Shown here: piece by piece, positions 32,085 through 43,559 of the stretch
How the letters are laid out: each line of letters opens with the position of its first letter
Position numbering within the stretch: the stretch's first letter is position 1
DNA from: Dryomyza anilis
Lineage: Eukaryota; Arthropoda; Insecta; Diptera; Dryomyzidae
Reading direction: 5' to 3'
Length of the DNA stretch: 64,000 nt
NCBI GenBank assembly: GCA_951804985.1
Contig: OX638133.1
Coordinates: 48,209,983 to 48,273,982 of the forward strand
Notes under the pieces: generated by a model
The model's input: the letters and a program-made list of their open reading frames with translations, nothing else
Database searches by the model: none
Told to the model about the DNA's origin: nothing
Position numbers and translations under genes: made by a program

Positions 32085-32245
32085 AAACTGAGAAAGTAAA
32101 CGTTATATGGCATAAAACTGTATGAACGTCGTGTAGCTACTGTAAGAGTAGGTCTTTATAAGTCCTATTAAATTCATCGTGTAAAGGTTTATTGAACTAA
32201 TAATACAACTCGTATAGAGTGACATTAGTGATAGTGAGAATTTGT
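32085..32245 (+). repeat. Dispersed repeat, pair of 20,485-20,640
   Basis: Direct repeat of the 20.5 kb block; differences are single bases. Confidence 0.75.
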
Positions 32246-32400
32246 AGTAAATTATTTTAGGATTTTTAAAATACTACAGCTGAAGATGGATCACGTTCCG
32301 CTGTAGACGGTCGCAACAGTTCGCAGGTGGACATGTCGGGCGTTCAGCAGCCACCGTCAGTGGCCACAACACATTCGAACATTGTAAACGCCGTCGCTTA

Positions 32401-32830
32401 CTACACACACGCCACGCGACGAGATGAGCTGCTCCAGCACGTCGATGAACAGCATCCTTCGTAGCAGCAGCCAAAAATATACGACCTGCCATGCAGCTCA
32501 TTGCGAATTCGCATTGCGCGAATTGCTTGGCAAAGGTTCTTCGGGCACGTCTTCATATCACTTTCAGCTGAAAAATAGTTATAATGAAAATTTATAATAT
32601 AGCATAAACATTTTTGAACTTACTATTTCTGTAGCTTGTGCGAGTCTTCGTCACACAAGAACGCTGCAGCTGAATCGAGCAATTAATGCCGTAAATTTTC
32701 CCGAAAACATTCTTCGCTCCACGACGATTTTTCAACAACGCTATAAATATATTTAAATATAAATTAATTCAAATTAAATGCTTCTTATTACTTACATATA
32801 AATCCGCTTGAGACAGCTGCGAACAACCAT
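32401..32830 (-). pseudogene. Spliced gene-like fragment with two tiny introns
   Basis: On the minus strand an ATG at 32,830 (MVVRSCLKRIY) is followed by donor GTAAGT (32,795), a 55 bp intron ending ATTTATAG (32,741), an exon 32,740-32,624, donor GTAAGT (32,623), a 56 bp intron ending TTTTTCAG (32,568) and a third piece from 32,567. Exon 2 frame KNVFGKIYGINCSIQLQRSC splices in phase into ESDMKTCPKNLCQAIRAM, which runs to a stop at 32,401. The first junction is out of phase by one base. Other frames in piece three are also open (VLEQLISSRGVCVVSDG; and a plus-strand frame with RRDELLQHVDEQHPS). The intron sizes and consensus sites fit a fly gene, but the protein is unrecognised and the frame uncertain. 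Confidence 0.4.
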
Positions 32831-32952
32831 TTTAAATAAAATGAAAAATTTTTATTTGACGTTTTCAATGCTCTCAGTGAGAGCCTCTCACCGAAAGAAG
32901 TAGATGAAGAAAACAGTTGATTTGGCATTACACGTTTGCATTTCGCAGTAAG

Positions 32953-33010
32953 AAATAAGGCAGAGCGGAGCTAACAAGTCACTGGGTGCACGAGGACGCG
33001 GGTTCGAATC
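32953..33010 (+). repeat. CCCAGTG terminus followed by tRNA-like fragment
   Basis: AGAGCGGAGCTAACAAGTCA then CTGGG (family of 17,510) is followed by GAGGACGCGGGTTCGAATC, the same T-arm-like sequence as the hairpin at 20,694. Confidence 0.5.
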
Positions 33011-33069
33011 ATGCCTGTGGCAATCGTTTTTATCAATTCATTTTTTATTATTTTTTTTTTTTATTTATA

Positions 33070-33165
33070 ATTGAAAAAAAAAAAAGATTTTTACTTTAAT
33101 TTCACCAAGACCGGGTGATGAATTGAACTCTCTTCCTTCATGCCCGATTTACCTTGTATCTCCTG
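33070..33165 (-). mobile_element. tRNA-like SINE/MITE (family 2), inverted 3' part
   Basis: Inverted match to the tail and B-box region: TTTCACCAAGACCGGGTGAT, then GAACTCTCTTCCTTCA. Confidence 0.6.
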
Positions 33166-33229
33166 TGAGTTTCACTGTATCGCATAGGGTTGCATTTTTT
33201 CAAAAAATTACTATAATAAATAAATGAAA

Positions 33230-34330
33230 CAGATAGCATATTCACAGTTCATCGTATTTTTGTATGTTATTCCTACCATGTAGTATATATACGATACAAT
33301 ATCACCGAAACGTCAATTTGTTGTTGCATCCCTTATAAAAGTGAAATACCACAAGTGTTGTATTTGAGATTAGCGCTGAGGCATGTTTTTTTGGTGTCAT
33401 ATTTTGTAAAATGAAGAAATATTGTGAAATTGTAGACAAATATTGTACGAAAAATATTAATATATTCGTTTCATTTTGCAAATCGAGGAATTTTTATGAT
33501 AATTTCAAAAAATCATAATTTTGTAGGAACCAGCTGCATTTATTTGACAAAATATTTTTACAAGCAGAAAAGTGGTGCTTACAGTTCAATTGCCGTACTG
33601 TCATATTCATACAATGTCGTACCAATATCATAAAACTGTGAATACGCTAAGAAATATGTTAAAAAAGACAAATATAAAAGTTCTATAATTTGTTTAACAG
33701 AAAACAATAAAACAAAAAAAATCAATTGACAGTCCGTTATTATTTTTACGAACTAAATAACATTTTGTGTTGGACAAAAACTGTCTTTAAGTCCAGCAAT
33801 CAGGTTGCCGTGCAATCAATGACAATTACTTAAGAAAAATACCCCTCTAAAAATTGACCACTACAATCATTCTGTGGTTTTAAAATTTACCATTATTTAT
33901 TTTAATTAAATAAATATTTATTTTTTAAATGAAAACATTAATTTGAAGAATAGGTCTTTAAAAGCCGTCGGCGATTACGATTCCCAATGCGTAACCTCAC
34001 TGCTCCAGCGGATTAAATTGTAACGCATCCAGTAGAGCAACAGTCAAATAAAACCCACAATTTTTTAAACTTTGGCAGCAGTAAACTTAAGCAGCAAGTA
34101 GTTTTCCTTAACATGAGCAACATCACCTAGTTGGAGTAGGCATATACATTGAATTTTGTTCTTGAATTCCATGCTAAATCTTTGATTAATTTAAATTTCT
34201 TTATTTTTTATTTGCGTTTTGTTTATTAGTTTGAATTTAATTTTAAACTTCAAAATATATAAACATGCCAATATTTGACAACAATTTAATTTTTTTTATG
34301 CCAATCTATTACAAAACTTTTAGGAAGCGA
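33230..34330. other. Anonymous AT-rich DNA, weak inverted repeat
   Basis: AGCATATTCACAGTTCATCG (33,227) and CATAAAACTGTGAATACGCT (33,633) form an imperfect inverted pair about 430 bp apart, possibly a decayed MITE. Beyond that I see nothing. Confidence 0.3.
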
Positions 34331-34534
34331 TGCGGCGACACAGAAAAGTTCAACATGTTGAACTTTTATGTACGCCTCCTATAATGGTATACAGTCGCAG
34401 TATCACTTCTCCTATAACATTGTAAGCTATCTGGTCGTTTACACCTGAACATTTTCCCATAAGATTTATTGCTCTCTCTTTTGGTGTATCTCCTGGAGAT
34501 ACAGAGTATCTCCGGAAGATACAATGTAAATCGG

Positions 34535-34590
34535 GCATCAGATTGCAAAGCCAGTACACTCCCACTCGGCCAGTGTTTATTAATATTGAA
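34535..34590 (-). mobile_element. tRNA-like SINE/MITE (family 2), inverted head
   Basis: GATTGCAAAGCCAGTACACT and CCCACTCGGCCAGTG are the inverted A-box half of the family. Confidence 0.6.
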
Positions 34591-35105
34591 GGTATTCACG
34601 AAACGGAGCAGTTGCCGATGTACATTAGCAGTATTGTAGAATTGTATCACATTTCGTGAGTATGGTAGTTTTCAGTTTGATGTACCAAAAACAGATGTTT
34701 TTGTTTTATTAAAAAATTTAGATTTATTGCTTATTGGCCATATACAATATATAAGTATTCCTTTTGTTACTTATTATTAATTCAATATCTCATATCAAGT
34801 CATAATTAAAACAAAGTAAAAGAATTAGATTAGTGATGTCGATTTAAGAAAAAAACTAATACCTTATATAGGAACTCGTTAAAATTTATTGTTAAAACAG
34901 TGGACATTATGCCATCATTTCTTTTTTATTCACATGCATATATATACATACTCATTAAAAATATATATTTTCATTTAAATATAATGCATTTTGGTGAATT
35001 TCAAATATGCGTGAAGTTAACAACACGGATTCAACAACAGGAACGGGTGGAATCAACATCTGCCACCAAAAGTAGGCAGATCTGATTTTCACTTCGTTCT
35101 CTCTG
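34591..35105 (-). mobile_element. GGTTATTCAC-family TIR element, partial
   Basis: Starts GGTATTCACGAAACGGAGCA and follows the right half of the 22,671 element inverted, then enters the extra block GGTGGAATCAACATCTGCCA, shared inverted with 41,300. The far terminus is missing. Confidence 0.7.
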
Positions 35106-35119
35106 TAAACCCAGTGAGT

Positions 35120-35235
35120 CGTCTCTGAACTCTTTAGGAACTATTCCGTAGCTAAACGTCAGAATTCTCTCACCACAGTCACAGAGTTATGTTCAGAAAG
35201 ATGATCAAAATAGGAAAGCCAGCGCACTTAAAGGG
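35120..35235 (-). repeat. Dispersed repeat, inverted partner of 30,365-30,480
   Basis: See 30,365; the two copies differ by point changes. From here to 35,740 no other feature is seen apart from a weak relative of the 8,860 repeat near 35,390. Confidence 0.65.
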
Positions 35236-35743
35236 ACATAGAGATCTCACCTCATTATCTTTCATTTTTACGACGTATTACTCTGACGAATATCTGAACA
35301 AACAACAAACAAAAAATTCTCTCTGAGAAAATTAAACGTCAGCAAAAAAGACTTGTAGATAAGAGAAATCTGACTTTTCGCCGATCCAAAGCTGATCAAA
35401 AAGAAAATTGATGACAATTTAAACAAAGGCATTATTTTATATATTTCTTGTTTTATTTAAGTGTTTTTTTTTACAAAGTTGTTTTTGTTTTGTGTGAATT
35501 TAATATAAATTAAATAATAATAAAAATAAGTATTAAAAAACATTTTTTACAACACAAAATTACAAATTACTTAAGATATAATTTAAATAAACTATGATAC
35601 AACGGCGGTACGAGCAGCTATTCGCAAGACGAGATTCGCTTCATTGTAGATTGTCGTCAAAGTACATATCGATAGAAAATCTGTAAGAAATGCAAAAATT
35701 ATAGATTATTAAATTTTATATATGGATTTTTTTAAATAATATT

Positions 35744-37404
35744 TATTATATATTTATATATTTATATATTTATATATTTATATATTTATATATTTATATA
35801 TTTATATATTTATATATTTATATATTTATATATTTATATATTTATATATTTATATATTTATATATTTATATATTTATATATTTATATATTTATATATTTA
35901 TATATTTATATATTTATATATTTATATATTTATATATTTATATATTTATATATTTATATATTTATATATTTATATATTTATATATTTATATATTTATATA
36001 TTTATATATTTATATATTTATATATTTATATATTTATATATTTATATATTTATATATTTATATATTTATATATTTATATATTTATATATTTATATATTTA
36101 TATATTTATATATTTATATATTTATATATTTATATATTTATATATTTATATATTTATATATTTATATATTTATATATTTATATATTTATATATTTATATA
36201 TTTATATATTTATATATTTATATATTTATATATTTATATATTTATATATTTATATATTTATATATTTATATATTTATATATTTATATATTTATATATTTA
36301 TATATTTATATATTTATATATTTATATATTTATATATTTATATATTTATATATTTATATATTTATATATTTATATATTTATATATTTATATATTTATATA
36401 TTTATATATTTATATATTTATATATTTATATATTTATATATTTATATATTTATATATTTATATATTTATATATTTATATATTTATATATTTATATATTTA
36501 TATATTTATATATTTATATATTTATATATTTATATATTTATATATTTATATATTTATATATTTATATATTTATATATTTATATATTTATATATTTATATA
36601 TTTATATATTTATATATTTATATATTTATATATTTATATATTTATATATTTATATATTTATATATTTATATATTTATATATTTATATATTTATATATTTA
36701 TATATTTATATATTTATATATTTATAATTTTATATATTTATATATTTATATATTTATATATTTATATATTTATATATTTATATATTTATATATTTATATA
36801 TTTATATATTTATATATTTATATATTTATATATTTATATATTTATATATTTATATATTTATATATTTATATATTTATATATTTATATATTTATATATTTA
36901 TATATTTATATATTTATATATTTATATATTTATATATTTATATATTTATATATTTATATATTTATATATTTATATATTTATATATTTATATATTTATATA
37001 TTTATATATTTATATATTTATATATTTATATATTTATATATTTATATATTTATATATTTATATATTTATATATTTATATATTTATATATTTATATATTTA
37101 TATATTTATATATTTATATATTTATATATTTATATATTTATATATTTATATATTTATATATTTATATATTTATATATTTATATATTTATATATTTATATA
37201 TTTATATATTTATATATTTATATATTTATATATTTATATATTTATATATTTATATATTTATATATTTATATATTTATATATTTATATATTTATATATTTA
37301 TATATTTATATATTTATATATTTATATATTTATATATTTATATATTTATATATTTATATATTTATATATTTATATATTTATATATTTATATATTTATATA
37401 TTTA
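35744..37404. repeat. Octanucleotide satellite (TTTATATA)n, ~1.66 kb
   Basis: About 207 head-to-tail copies of an 8 bp unit TTTATATA. I find one interruption, at about 36,727-36,728, where TA reads AT within TTTATAATTTTATATA. The flanks are AT-rich but not octameric. Such uniformity over 1.6 kb implies recent expansion, strong homogenisation or an assembler-extended array; copy number should be treated as approximate. Confidence 0.97.
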
Positions 37405-37925
37405 AATAATTTGAATATAAAATTTATATGTTTTAAAATGTTAAGATGTTTTAAATTGTTAGATTAAATTTCTAGACAAAATTAAAATTTTTAAATTAAA
37501 TTTTAGTTTAAAATAACATTAAAATTAAAATTAAATTAAAATTTTAAAATAAAATTTAAATTTAAAATTTTTAGATGTGTCAAATATTTAAACCAAATTG
37601 TAAACAAATTTGTAATTTTTTCTAAAAATTGTATTCTATTATATTGTTTAGATTAAATTTGTAGATAAAATTTAAATTTTTAAATAAAATTTAAAATTTT
37701 AAATTAAAATTATATTTTTAAATATTATTTTAAATTTGGAGACAAAATTTTAAATTTTTATAAAATTTGTATTTTTTATAATACTTGATCAAATGTTTAA
37801 AACAAAAGCGTAAAATTTAAAAAATTAAAAATTAGAAACTGAAACCATTATCGGAATAAGTGTCCATTTATGATGTTATCAGTTTTATTAAGTGGAGTTA
37901 TTAAATCTATTTAATACAACTCATT
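37405..37925. other. AT-rich TTTAAATTT-type degenerate repeats
   Basis: Imperfect repeats of AAATTTTAAATTAAA with no coding capacity adjoin the satellite. Confidence 0.5.
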
Positions 37926-37979
37926 ATATATTATTATATTGAACAAATTACAAATTAAAAACTGAAATAGTTCAAATAC

Positions 37980-38095
37980 CTTAAATGTTGTATTCAATTC
38001 GTCCATTGCGATCTTCCCTTCATCCGCAAGATGCTTGAATGACACAAGCTTGCAGAGCAGCAGTAGCCACAACGTCACTTCTTCAAGGTTGAGCA
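37980..38095 (-). other. Exon-like fragment with donor site
   Basis: A minus-strand frame (VLNLEEVTLWLLLLCKLVSF, then KHLADEGKIAMDELNTTFK) ends at a donor AAG/GTATTTG (37,980/37,979). Composition is markedly coding-like. It sits 300 bp downstream, on the minus strand, of the duplicated exon-like units. It is not recognised. Confidence 0.4.
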
Positions 38096-38214
38096 CATTG
38101 CGTAAGAATCATCATCGCTTGAAAGAGTCATCATCGATTGTTACCTTTATATGCAATTGAAGCTGTGAATCAAAATTAAATTTAAAAAAAATACTCTTTA
38201 TTAAAAAAGTTTAT

Positions 38215-38882
38215 ACTAACTTCTCTGATGCGATGATTATATTCAAGCGCAGTAGAATTTGATCAGACGATGCGAAATGAAAGTGCGTGAAATGCGACTG
38301 CACCGCGACGCAGACAACGCACGTTCGCTGTATACTTTTCGATAATTTTAAGTTAAACAGAAACATAGTTAAAATGCAAAACCAAATGATTACCTTTAAA
38401 TTCCGCAGGTGTGGTTTGTAGCAAAGATCATTATCTGACCACGCACTCTAATGCCGTTATCATCCTTCAGCTGCAGCAACATAGGCATCAACTTTACCGG
38501 CGTGTAGTTAGATTCAGGCAAATATTGTCTTGGGGAGTGAAAATAAGAATACTTTAGATTAAAAACAAATTATAAAACCTTCTCTGATTCCATGTCTATA
38601 TCCAGACGCAGTAGAATTGTACAGACGATGCGAAAGCGCGTACAACGCGACTACACCGCGGCTATTACTTTGCTCAGATGACGCATGTTCGCTGTGTACT
38701 TTTACATATAATTAGGTAAAATGTATAACTTAAAATGGCAATACAAATTGATTACCTTAAAATTCGGTGGGTGCGGGTCAAGGTATAGTTCATTATCAGG
38801 CCACGCACAATACTGTCATCATCGGAGATTAGCTCCAGCAGTATTGACTACACTGGCGTGTCTAATATTGTCTTGCGGTACC
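38215..38882 (-). repeat. Tandem duplication of an exon-like unit
   Basis: Two related units (38,215-38,530 and 38,575-38,882) each hold, on the minus strand, an exon-like block bounded by an AG acceptor (CCCCAAG; CCGCAAG) and a GGTAATC donor: 38,528-38,394 and 38,881-38,756. The translations align (YTPVKLMPMLLQLKDDNGI with RVRGQIMI; DTPV, stop, SILLELISDDDSI with VRGLIMN), so this was coding sequence when duplicated; the second copy has a stop. A conserved CGCAGTAGAATT segment lies between. The product is unrecognised. Confidence 0.5.
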
Positions 38883-39211
38883 AGCGAACAATGCGGCAAC
38901 TGTTTTGGATTAACTAATTGTCGTGATTATCTAAATTTATACATATTAATGTTAATGCAATATAAAGCAAATAAATTCAAATTTAAAACTTACAATTTAT
39001 GGCGCGTCCAACAAAAATTTTCATTTGATTAAACATTTTTTTGACATTTTAGTCAATGACATCTTAGCAATTTTCTTGTTGCGCTTTGAACTTTACGAAA
39101 AATAAAATAAAAGAGATATAATCAACAGCCATTTTTGAATAATTTTCTCTCGAAAGAAAGTTGAAAAGGGAAATGAATTATATGACATATAATTTTTGTA
39201 CGAGAAAAATC

Positions 39212-39235
39212 AGAGCGGAGCTGAAATCACACTGG
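39212..39235 (+). repeat. CCCAGTG-type element terminus
   Basis: AGAGCGGAGCTGAAATCACA then CTGGG; closest to the 17,510 copy. Confidence 0.5.
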
Positions 39236-39402
39236 GAAGAAGTGTAGTTGTGTCAGTGTTGCCACTTTTTGTGTAATTCCACAAAAACAGTGCATTTTTG
39301 ATCTCATTGTGTATTTTTGTGTACTTTTTGTGTAATTTAGAATCAAATAAAATTATACTACAAAAGAAAAATTTAAAGAGTTTCAAGAATATTTCCAGAT
39401 AT

Positions 39403-39672
39403 ATATATGGGCCATTCCACACCAAATCGACCAAAAAAAGTCAAATTTGAGATTTTACCTTTTCGATCTTAATGAACTTTTGGCAACTGATAAAGGGTAT
39501 CGAGACATGCACTAAACAATTTTTTTTTTATTTTTTCCGACCACTACTTCCAGAGATACAGTGGCTCAATATTGATAAAATTTAGATACACTTTATCAGT
39601 TGCCAAAATTTCATTGAAATCGAAGTAGGTGAGTTCCAACCGCTGGTCGATTTGGTGTGGAATGGCCCATAT
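39403..39672. mobile_element. Small ATGGGCCATTCC inverted-repeat element
   Basis: The ends are ATATGGGCCATTCCACACCA and, inverted, GTGTGGAATGGCCCATAT. Inside, CCACTACTTCCAGAGATACA and CAACTGATAAAG are shared with the long palindrome at 19,019. An ATATATAT run precedes the left end. Confidence 0.8.
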
Positions 39673-39675
39673 ATA

Positions 39676-40796
39676 AATCACTATCGCCTACTGTAATTCG
39701 AAGGCAATCATATAAAAGTTCTGTAGCGGTACGAATCGCTACGTGATTGAAGTATTTGAGTATCCGTCGTCTGTAGACAGTATATATGTACAAATTTATT
39801 ACCTATGTAATTTGAATATTCACTAATTTTTATATTATTTCAACCATAGTCTAAATAGTGAAAAAGGGAAAAATTGAAAAATGTTGTTGTCAAACTATAT
39901 TAAATTTCAAACAGTAAAACAGAATGTACTTGGATTATTAAAAATAGTGATATCAACATATTTAAAGATTTTTGAATTTAGATTAAATTTAAATTTATAA
40001 AATTCGAAAATGAGAAACGCTTTTGTATTCCGCAGAACCAGTTAAAAGGATGTTTTATCTCAGGAAGAAAAAATGACAAAATGATGTAATATTTTAGATA
40101 TAGTTTGTTTAGACTTTGCCCAATATTTTCAGTCAAAAATATTATCTTGCATTAAAAAAATCCTTTATTAAAATAGTATGAAGTTATATCGATATTCTAC
40201 AGGCAACCGATAGCAACCAATAGAAAGCACAGAAGGAGAAAAAAGTCAAAAAATTGAGTAGATAAACTCGAAGTGTCATTTAATTGAGCTAACAATAATA
40301 ATAGTGTGGCACAATTTTCAAAATATCCAATACTTGCAGAAAAATGTAGATGTCCCAATTTATTTCAAACCCAAATTATTTCAAGTCATAAAAAAATTGT
40401 GTAATTTTTTTCTGCAAAACTATTGTATGTTTAGTGTTTACCAAAATTACTTCAACAATTTTTAGTCCATATAAACGCAAATGCAGAAAATGGTTTTAAT
40501 ATCGTAAAATCAATATAATATAAAATATCACCTGATAATTTATTACCCACATTGGTCGTTTTCATGAAAACGATACAGAAGATTTGTATAAATATTCCTC
40601 CAAATCTCTGCTTAAAAATTATTAAAAATAGTAAAGAAATAAAAATTTGATTTTTTGTGCATTTTGTCATAATTACGATTTCGTTTGAATATCTTAAAAA
40701 TATAATTGGGTTTTTGGAAAAAATACTTGATAGCAAATACAGTTTATTTTTTTTAGTACAAATTATTTTAGGTTTTTCTTTTTTTTTATTATTATA
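39676..40796. other. No supported feature
   Basis: AT-rich DNA with chance frames; no repeat partner noticed in the window. Confidence 0.5.
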
Positions 40797-40880
40797 CTCA
40801 GAAGAAAATTTATCATCAAGTACTTAATAGTACGACCATTTGGTGTATGTATTAATAGTTCCATGTATTAATTTTTCCAG
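40797..40880 (+). mobile_element. Terminus of the 28,160 MITE family
   Basis: CTCAGAAGAAAATTTATCAT and TACTTAATAGTACGACCA match the right end of the 28,160 element inverted. The other end is not seen. Confidence 0.55.
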
Positions 40881-41274
40881 GTATTGTACATTTACTTTTA
40901 TTCGTTTCATACTGTTTTATATGAAATATCGTAACTGTTACCAAAATGATGGCAATGAACGATTACCGTTCCGGAATTAAAATGTTACTGGTAAAATACT
41001 AGTATGAAACGTTTTCCAAACTGTAGGAAATTATAAACTTTTTATATTTTATTATATTTTTTATTTTGTGAAATATCCAATAATATCTTTCAACAACTAT
41101 AGAGGATTTTTCATTTTAAGGATTTTCACAGCAATGCGCATACAAACAAAGAGGTTTTAATTCGTTTTACAAAAGCATTAAATAATAATGAAATAATCAT
41201 ATCTTTATCGATTATTACAACGGCAAAATCAAGATTATTAATATGGCAACTCTGCGCACTGACGTTTGAAATTT

Positions 41275-41612
41275 CATAGAACGGGGCGGAAACGGAGTGA
41301 AATTCAGATCTGCCTACTTTTGGTGGCAGATGTTGATTCCACCCGTTTCGTTGCTGAAACGGAGTTGTTAACTTCACATACGTGAATTTCAATTCAATAA
41401 TCAAACACTGTCCGTAATATCAAGTACCCAAAAGTCATAAACTCAGCATTACTAAAACACTACAAAAGTACCACGAAGTAAACTCAAGCTTTTATCGAAG
41501 TAGATTAGCAGATAATTTTTGTTTTTGCCATCAGTGTATTTTGTTGTTGTACAACTGCTACTTGACAAAACGGCTACTCTACATCGCAACTGCTCCGTTT
41601 CGTGAATAACCT
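41275..41612 (-). mobile_element. GGTTATTCAC-family TIR element, partial
   Basis: Inverted match to the left half of the 22,671 element, ending TGCTCCGTTTCGTGAATAAC at 41,610, plus the extra block CTACTTTTGGTGGCAGATG. The other terminus is missing. Confidence 0.7.
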
Positions 41613-41651
41613 TCTTGTACAATTCATTTTGATGTACATTAATCAAACGTA

Positions 41652-42577
41652 CACTAAGAAAAGAAAATGTTTATGAAACTCTTGCTGCAACTATCTGTTT
41701 AAATTTACGCTTTATAGCAAATATTCAAACATCCCATAAGTTTCAATAAAGTTGAAGCAAACTATTAATATTTTTTAAATATGACATATATGCAGATAGT
41801 TACGAGATGGTTGTAACAACAGCAATGAAAATTGAGATATTTACTGTTAACTTGAGTTCTTGGACATTTGCAAAAATAAATGTTGAGTTATTTTGACATT
41901 TGACTACTATAAAAAAGGAAAATGGCGTACTTTTTTCTTTCGCTCGATTTATCCACAACAATTAAGTAAATCCAATAATTAAAAAAAAAAATCAGCTCAT
42001 CAAATAATACATTTTAATGGTAAAAGTTATTTACAAATTGTTTAAATCGTATTTGAGACAACCATCTCTCAAACTTCCGTCAAATACGATAAATATTGCC
42101 AGCAACCATCTTTTAAATTTACGATTATCTATAGCAACCATCAATTAAACATCTGACAAATAGGAAGATAGTTGATGAATATTTGGAAAAGGTACTCTAT
42201 TAGAATTTGAGGAGTAATTTTTATTAAATAAAAGGATCAAATTATTTTTTATTTATTCTAGAATTAAAATAGTATCTTGGTTATACATCGCCATCGTCTT
42301 CAAATATAAAATTGTACAACGACTTGACACTACTTCGCGGAAGAACCAAGTACGACCAGTGATGCTGTCATCAAAGTAAACGCTGAAAAGAGATATTTTC
42401 CATCACGTGTTGATAATTTCAATCCCAGGAAATTTTATTTTCACTTTTACCATTAAAATGTAATGTTTGAGTTAAAACTTTTTTGACACCATTTGATTTA
42501 CTCAATTGTTGTGGATAAATCGAGCATAAAGAAAAAGTACGCCATTTTCCTTTTTTATAGTAGTCAAATGTCAAAAT
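41652..42577. mobile_element. CACTAAG-family MITE, internally inverted composite
   Basis: TA then CACTAAGAAAAG starts a left half in the same orientation as copies A and B (to about 42,020). The sequence then turns around: 42,025-42,577 is the family body in reverse, from the right-end side TTTACAAATTGTTTAAATCG back to TAGTCAAATGTCAAAATAA. The block AAAAAGGAAAATGGCGTACT therefore occurs twice, facing itself. It ends abruptly at a LINE fragment. Confidence 0.75.
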
Positions 42578-42735
42578 AATGTTTCGTGCTGCGGCGAAGG
42601 TAATTAGCCTCGTTCTGTTATCGGAAGTGTTGGAATGGAGGCTAAAGTTTCCGATTGTGGGACTATAGATGCCTTCTCTGCCTACCTTGGCGTTAAAATA
42701 TCGTGGCGGGGGCAGCTCGTTTATGTTGTCCAATT
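42578..42735 (-). pseudogene. RTE-like LINE endonuclease fragment
   Basis: Minus-strand reading FNAKVGREGIYSPTIGNFSL and SDNRTRLITFAAARNI matches the LINE endonuclease at 15.3 kb. A deletion joins PPPRY to FNAKVG. Only 158 bp remain between two other repeats. Confidence 0.8.
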
Positions 42736-42736
42736 T

Positions 42737-42776
42737 AACCCAGTGTCTTGTTAGCTTCGTTCTGTCCTATTTCTAA
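42737..42776 (-). repeat. CCCAGTG-type element terminus, inverted
   Basis: CCCAGTGTCTTGTTAGCTTC then GTTCTGTCCTATTTC matches the inverted 32,953 terminus most closely. Confidence 0.5.
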
Positions 42777-42794
42777 CAGCTGAATGCAACAATA

Positions 42795-42890
42795 ATGAAT
42801 TGCACAATATTAATGGACAGTGGTCAAGTGGATGTGTACTGGCTTTGCAATCTGAAGGAAGAGAGCACAATTTCCTGCTTTGTGAAATAA

Positions 42891-42895
<5 letters not shown>
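42795..42895 (+). mobile_element. tRNA-like SINE/MITE (family 2), copy
   Basis: ATGAATTGCACAATATTAAT, GGACAGTGGTCAAGTGGATG and TACTGGCTTTGCAATC match the 21,500 copy; the B-box half is shortened and runs into (AT)n. Confidence 0.6.

Positions 42896-42970
<75 letters not shown>
42895..42970. repeat. (AT)n microsatellite, about 75 bp
   Basis: Pure AT repeats, followed at once by ATGGGGCATTCCATGTCAAT (42,967-), a relative of the ATGGGCCATTCC terminus. Confidence 0.95.
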
Positions 42971-42972
<2 letters not shown>

Positions 42973-43559
42973 GGCATTCCATGTCAATTCGCCGAGCTTT
43001 GACCCTGACCCCCTCCGATTTGCTTCATATTTTCAAAGTAAAAACACGATTTTTGCTGTTTTGCAAAACTGGCTTTTTAAAATTCTGAAAAAATTTACAT
43101 AAATTCTTCACATTGAACAAAGATCATTCCACTTTGATTTGGAGTGGTAAGAATTTTTCTTCTATTTTTATTCTTAACTTTGAAAATCTTGTTTTTTAGT
43201 ATATAAATCGTCTTAATTTTGGATTGGTTTGAGATATATCAATAAAAACTGGTATATACTCATACCCAATAAGCACTGAGTTTAAGGTTCGATAAATTTG
43301 GAGAATTTTCTTTTATAACTAGTGTGGATGTAATGTCATGATCAAGCCGAATAAATGAATATTATTCCAACGTTTGTTTTCGAAGTTAAAAAAACTTGAC
43401 ACGAAATTCACTAAACAAAATTACTCAGTGGCAACCCAGTGACGTGATAAATTAAATGTCAACAAGAAAATTTTAATTTTTTTCTCCACTACATATGTGC
43501 CACTGCATTCGCACAATCAGTGTCATCATTGTTTTTCGCTTGAATTAGCAAACAGACAA

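Noticed and set aside
23281..34640. Pairing of TTCTACAATACTACTAATGT (23,273) with ACATTAGCAGTATTGTAGAA (34,620) as a giant TIR
   Set aside because: They are parts of two separate copies of the GGTTATTCAC element in opposite orientation, not ends of one 11 kb element.
35744..37404. CRISPR-like array or telomere-like satellite
   Set aside because: There are no unique spacers, the unit is only 8 bp, and it is not a TTAGG-type telomere repeat. It is a simple satellite.
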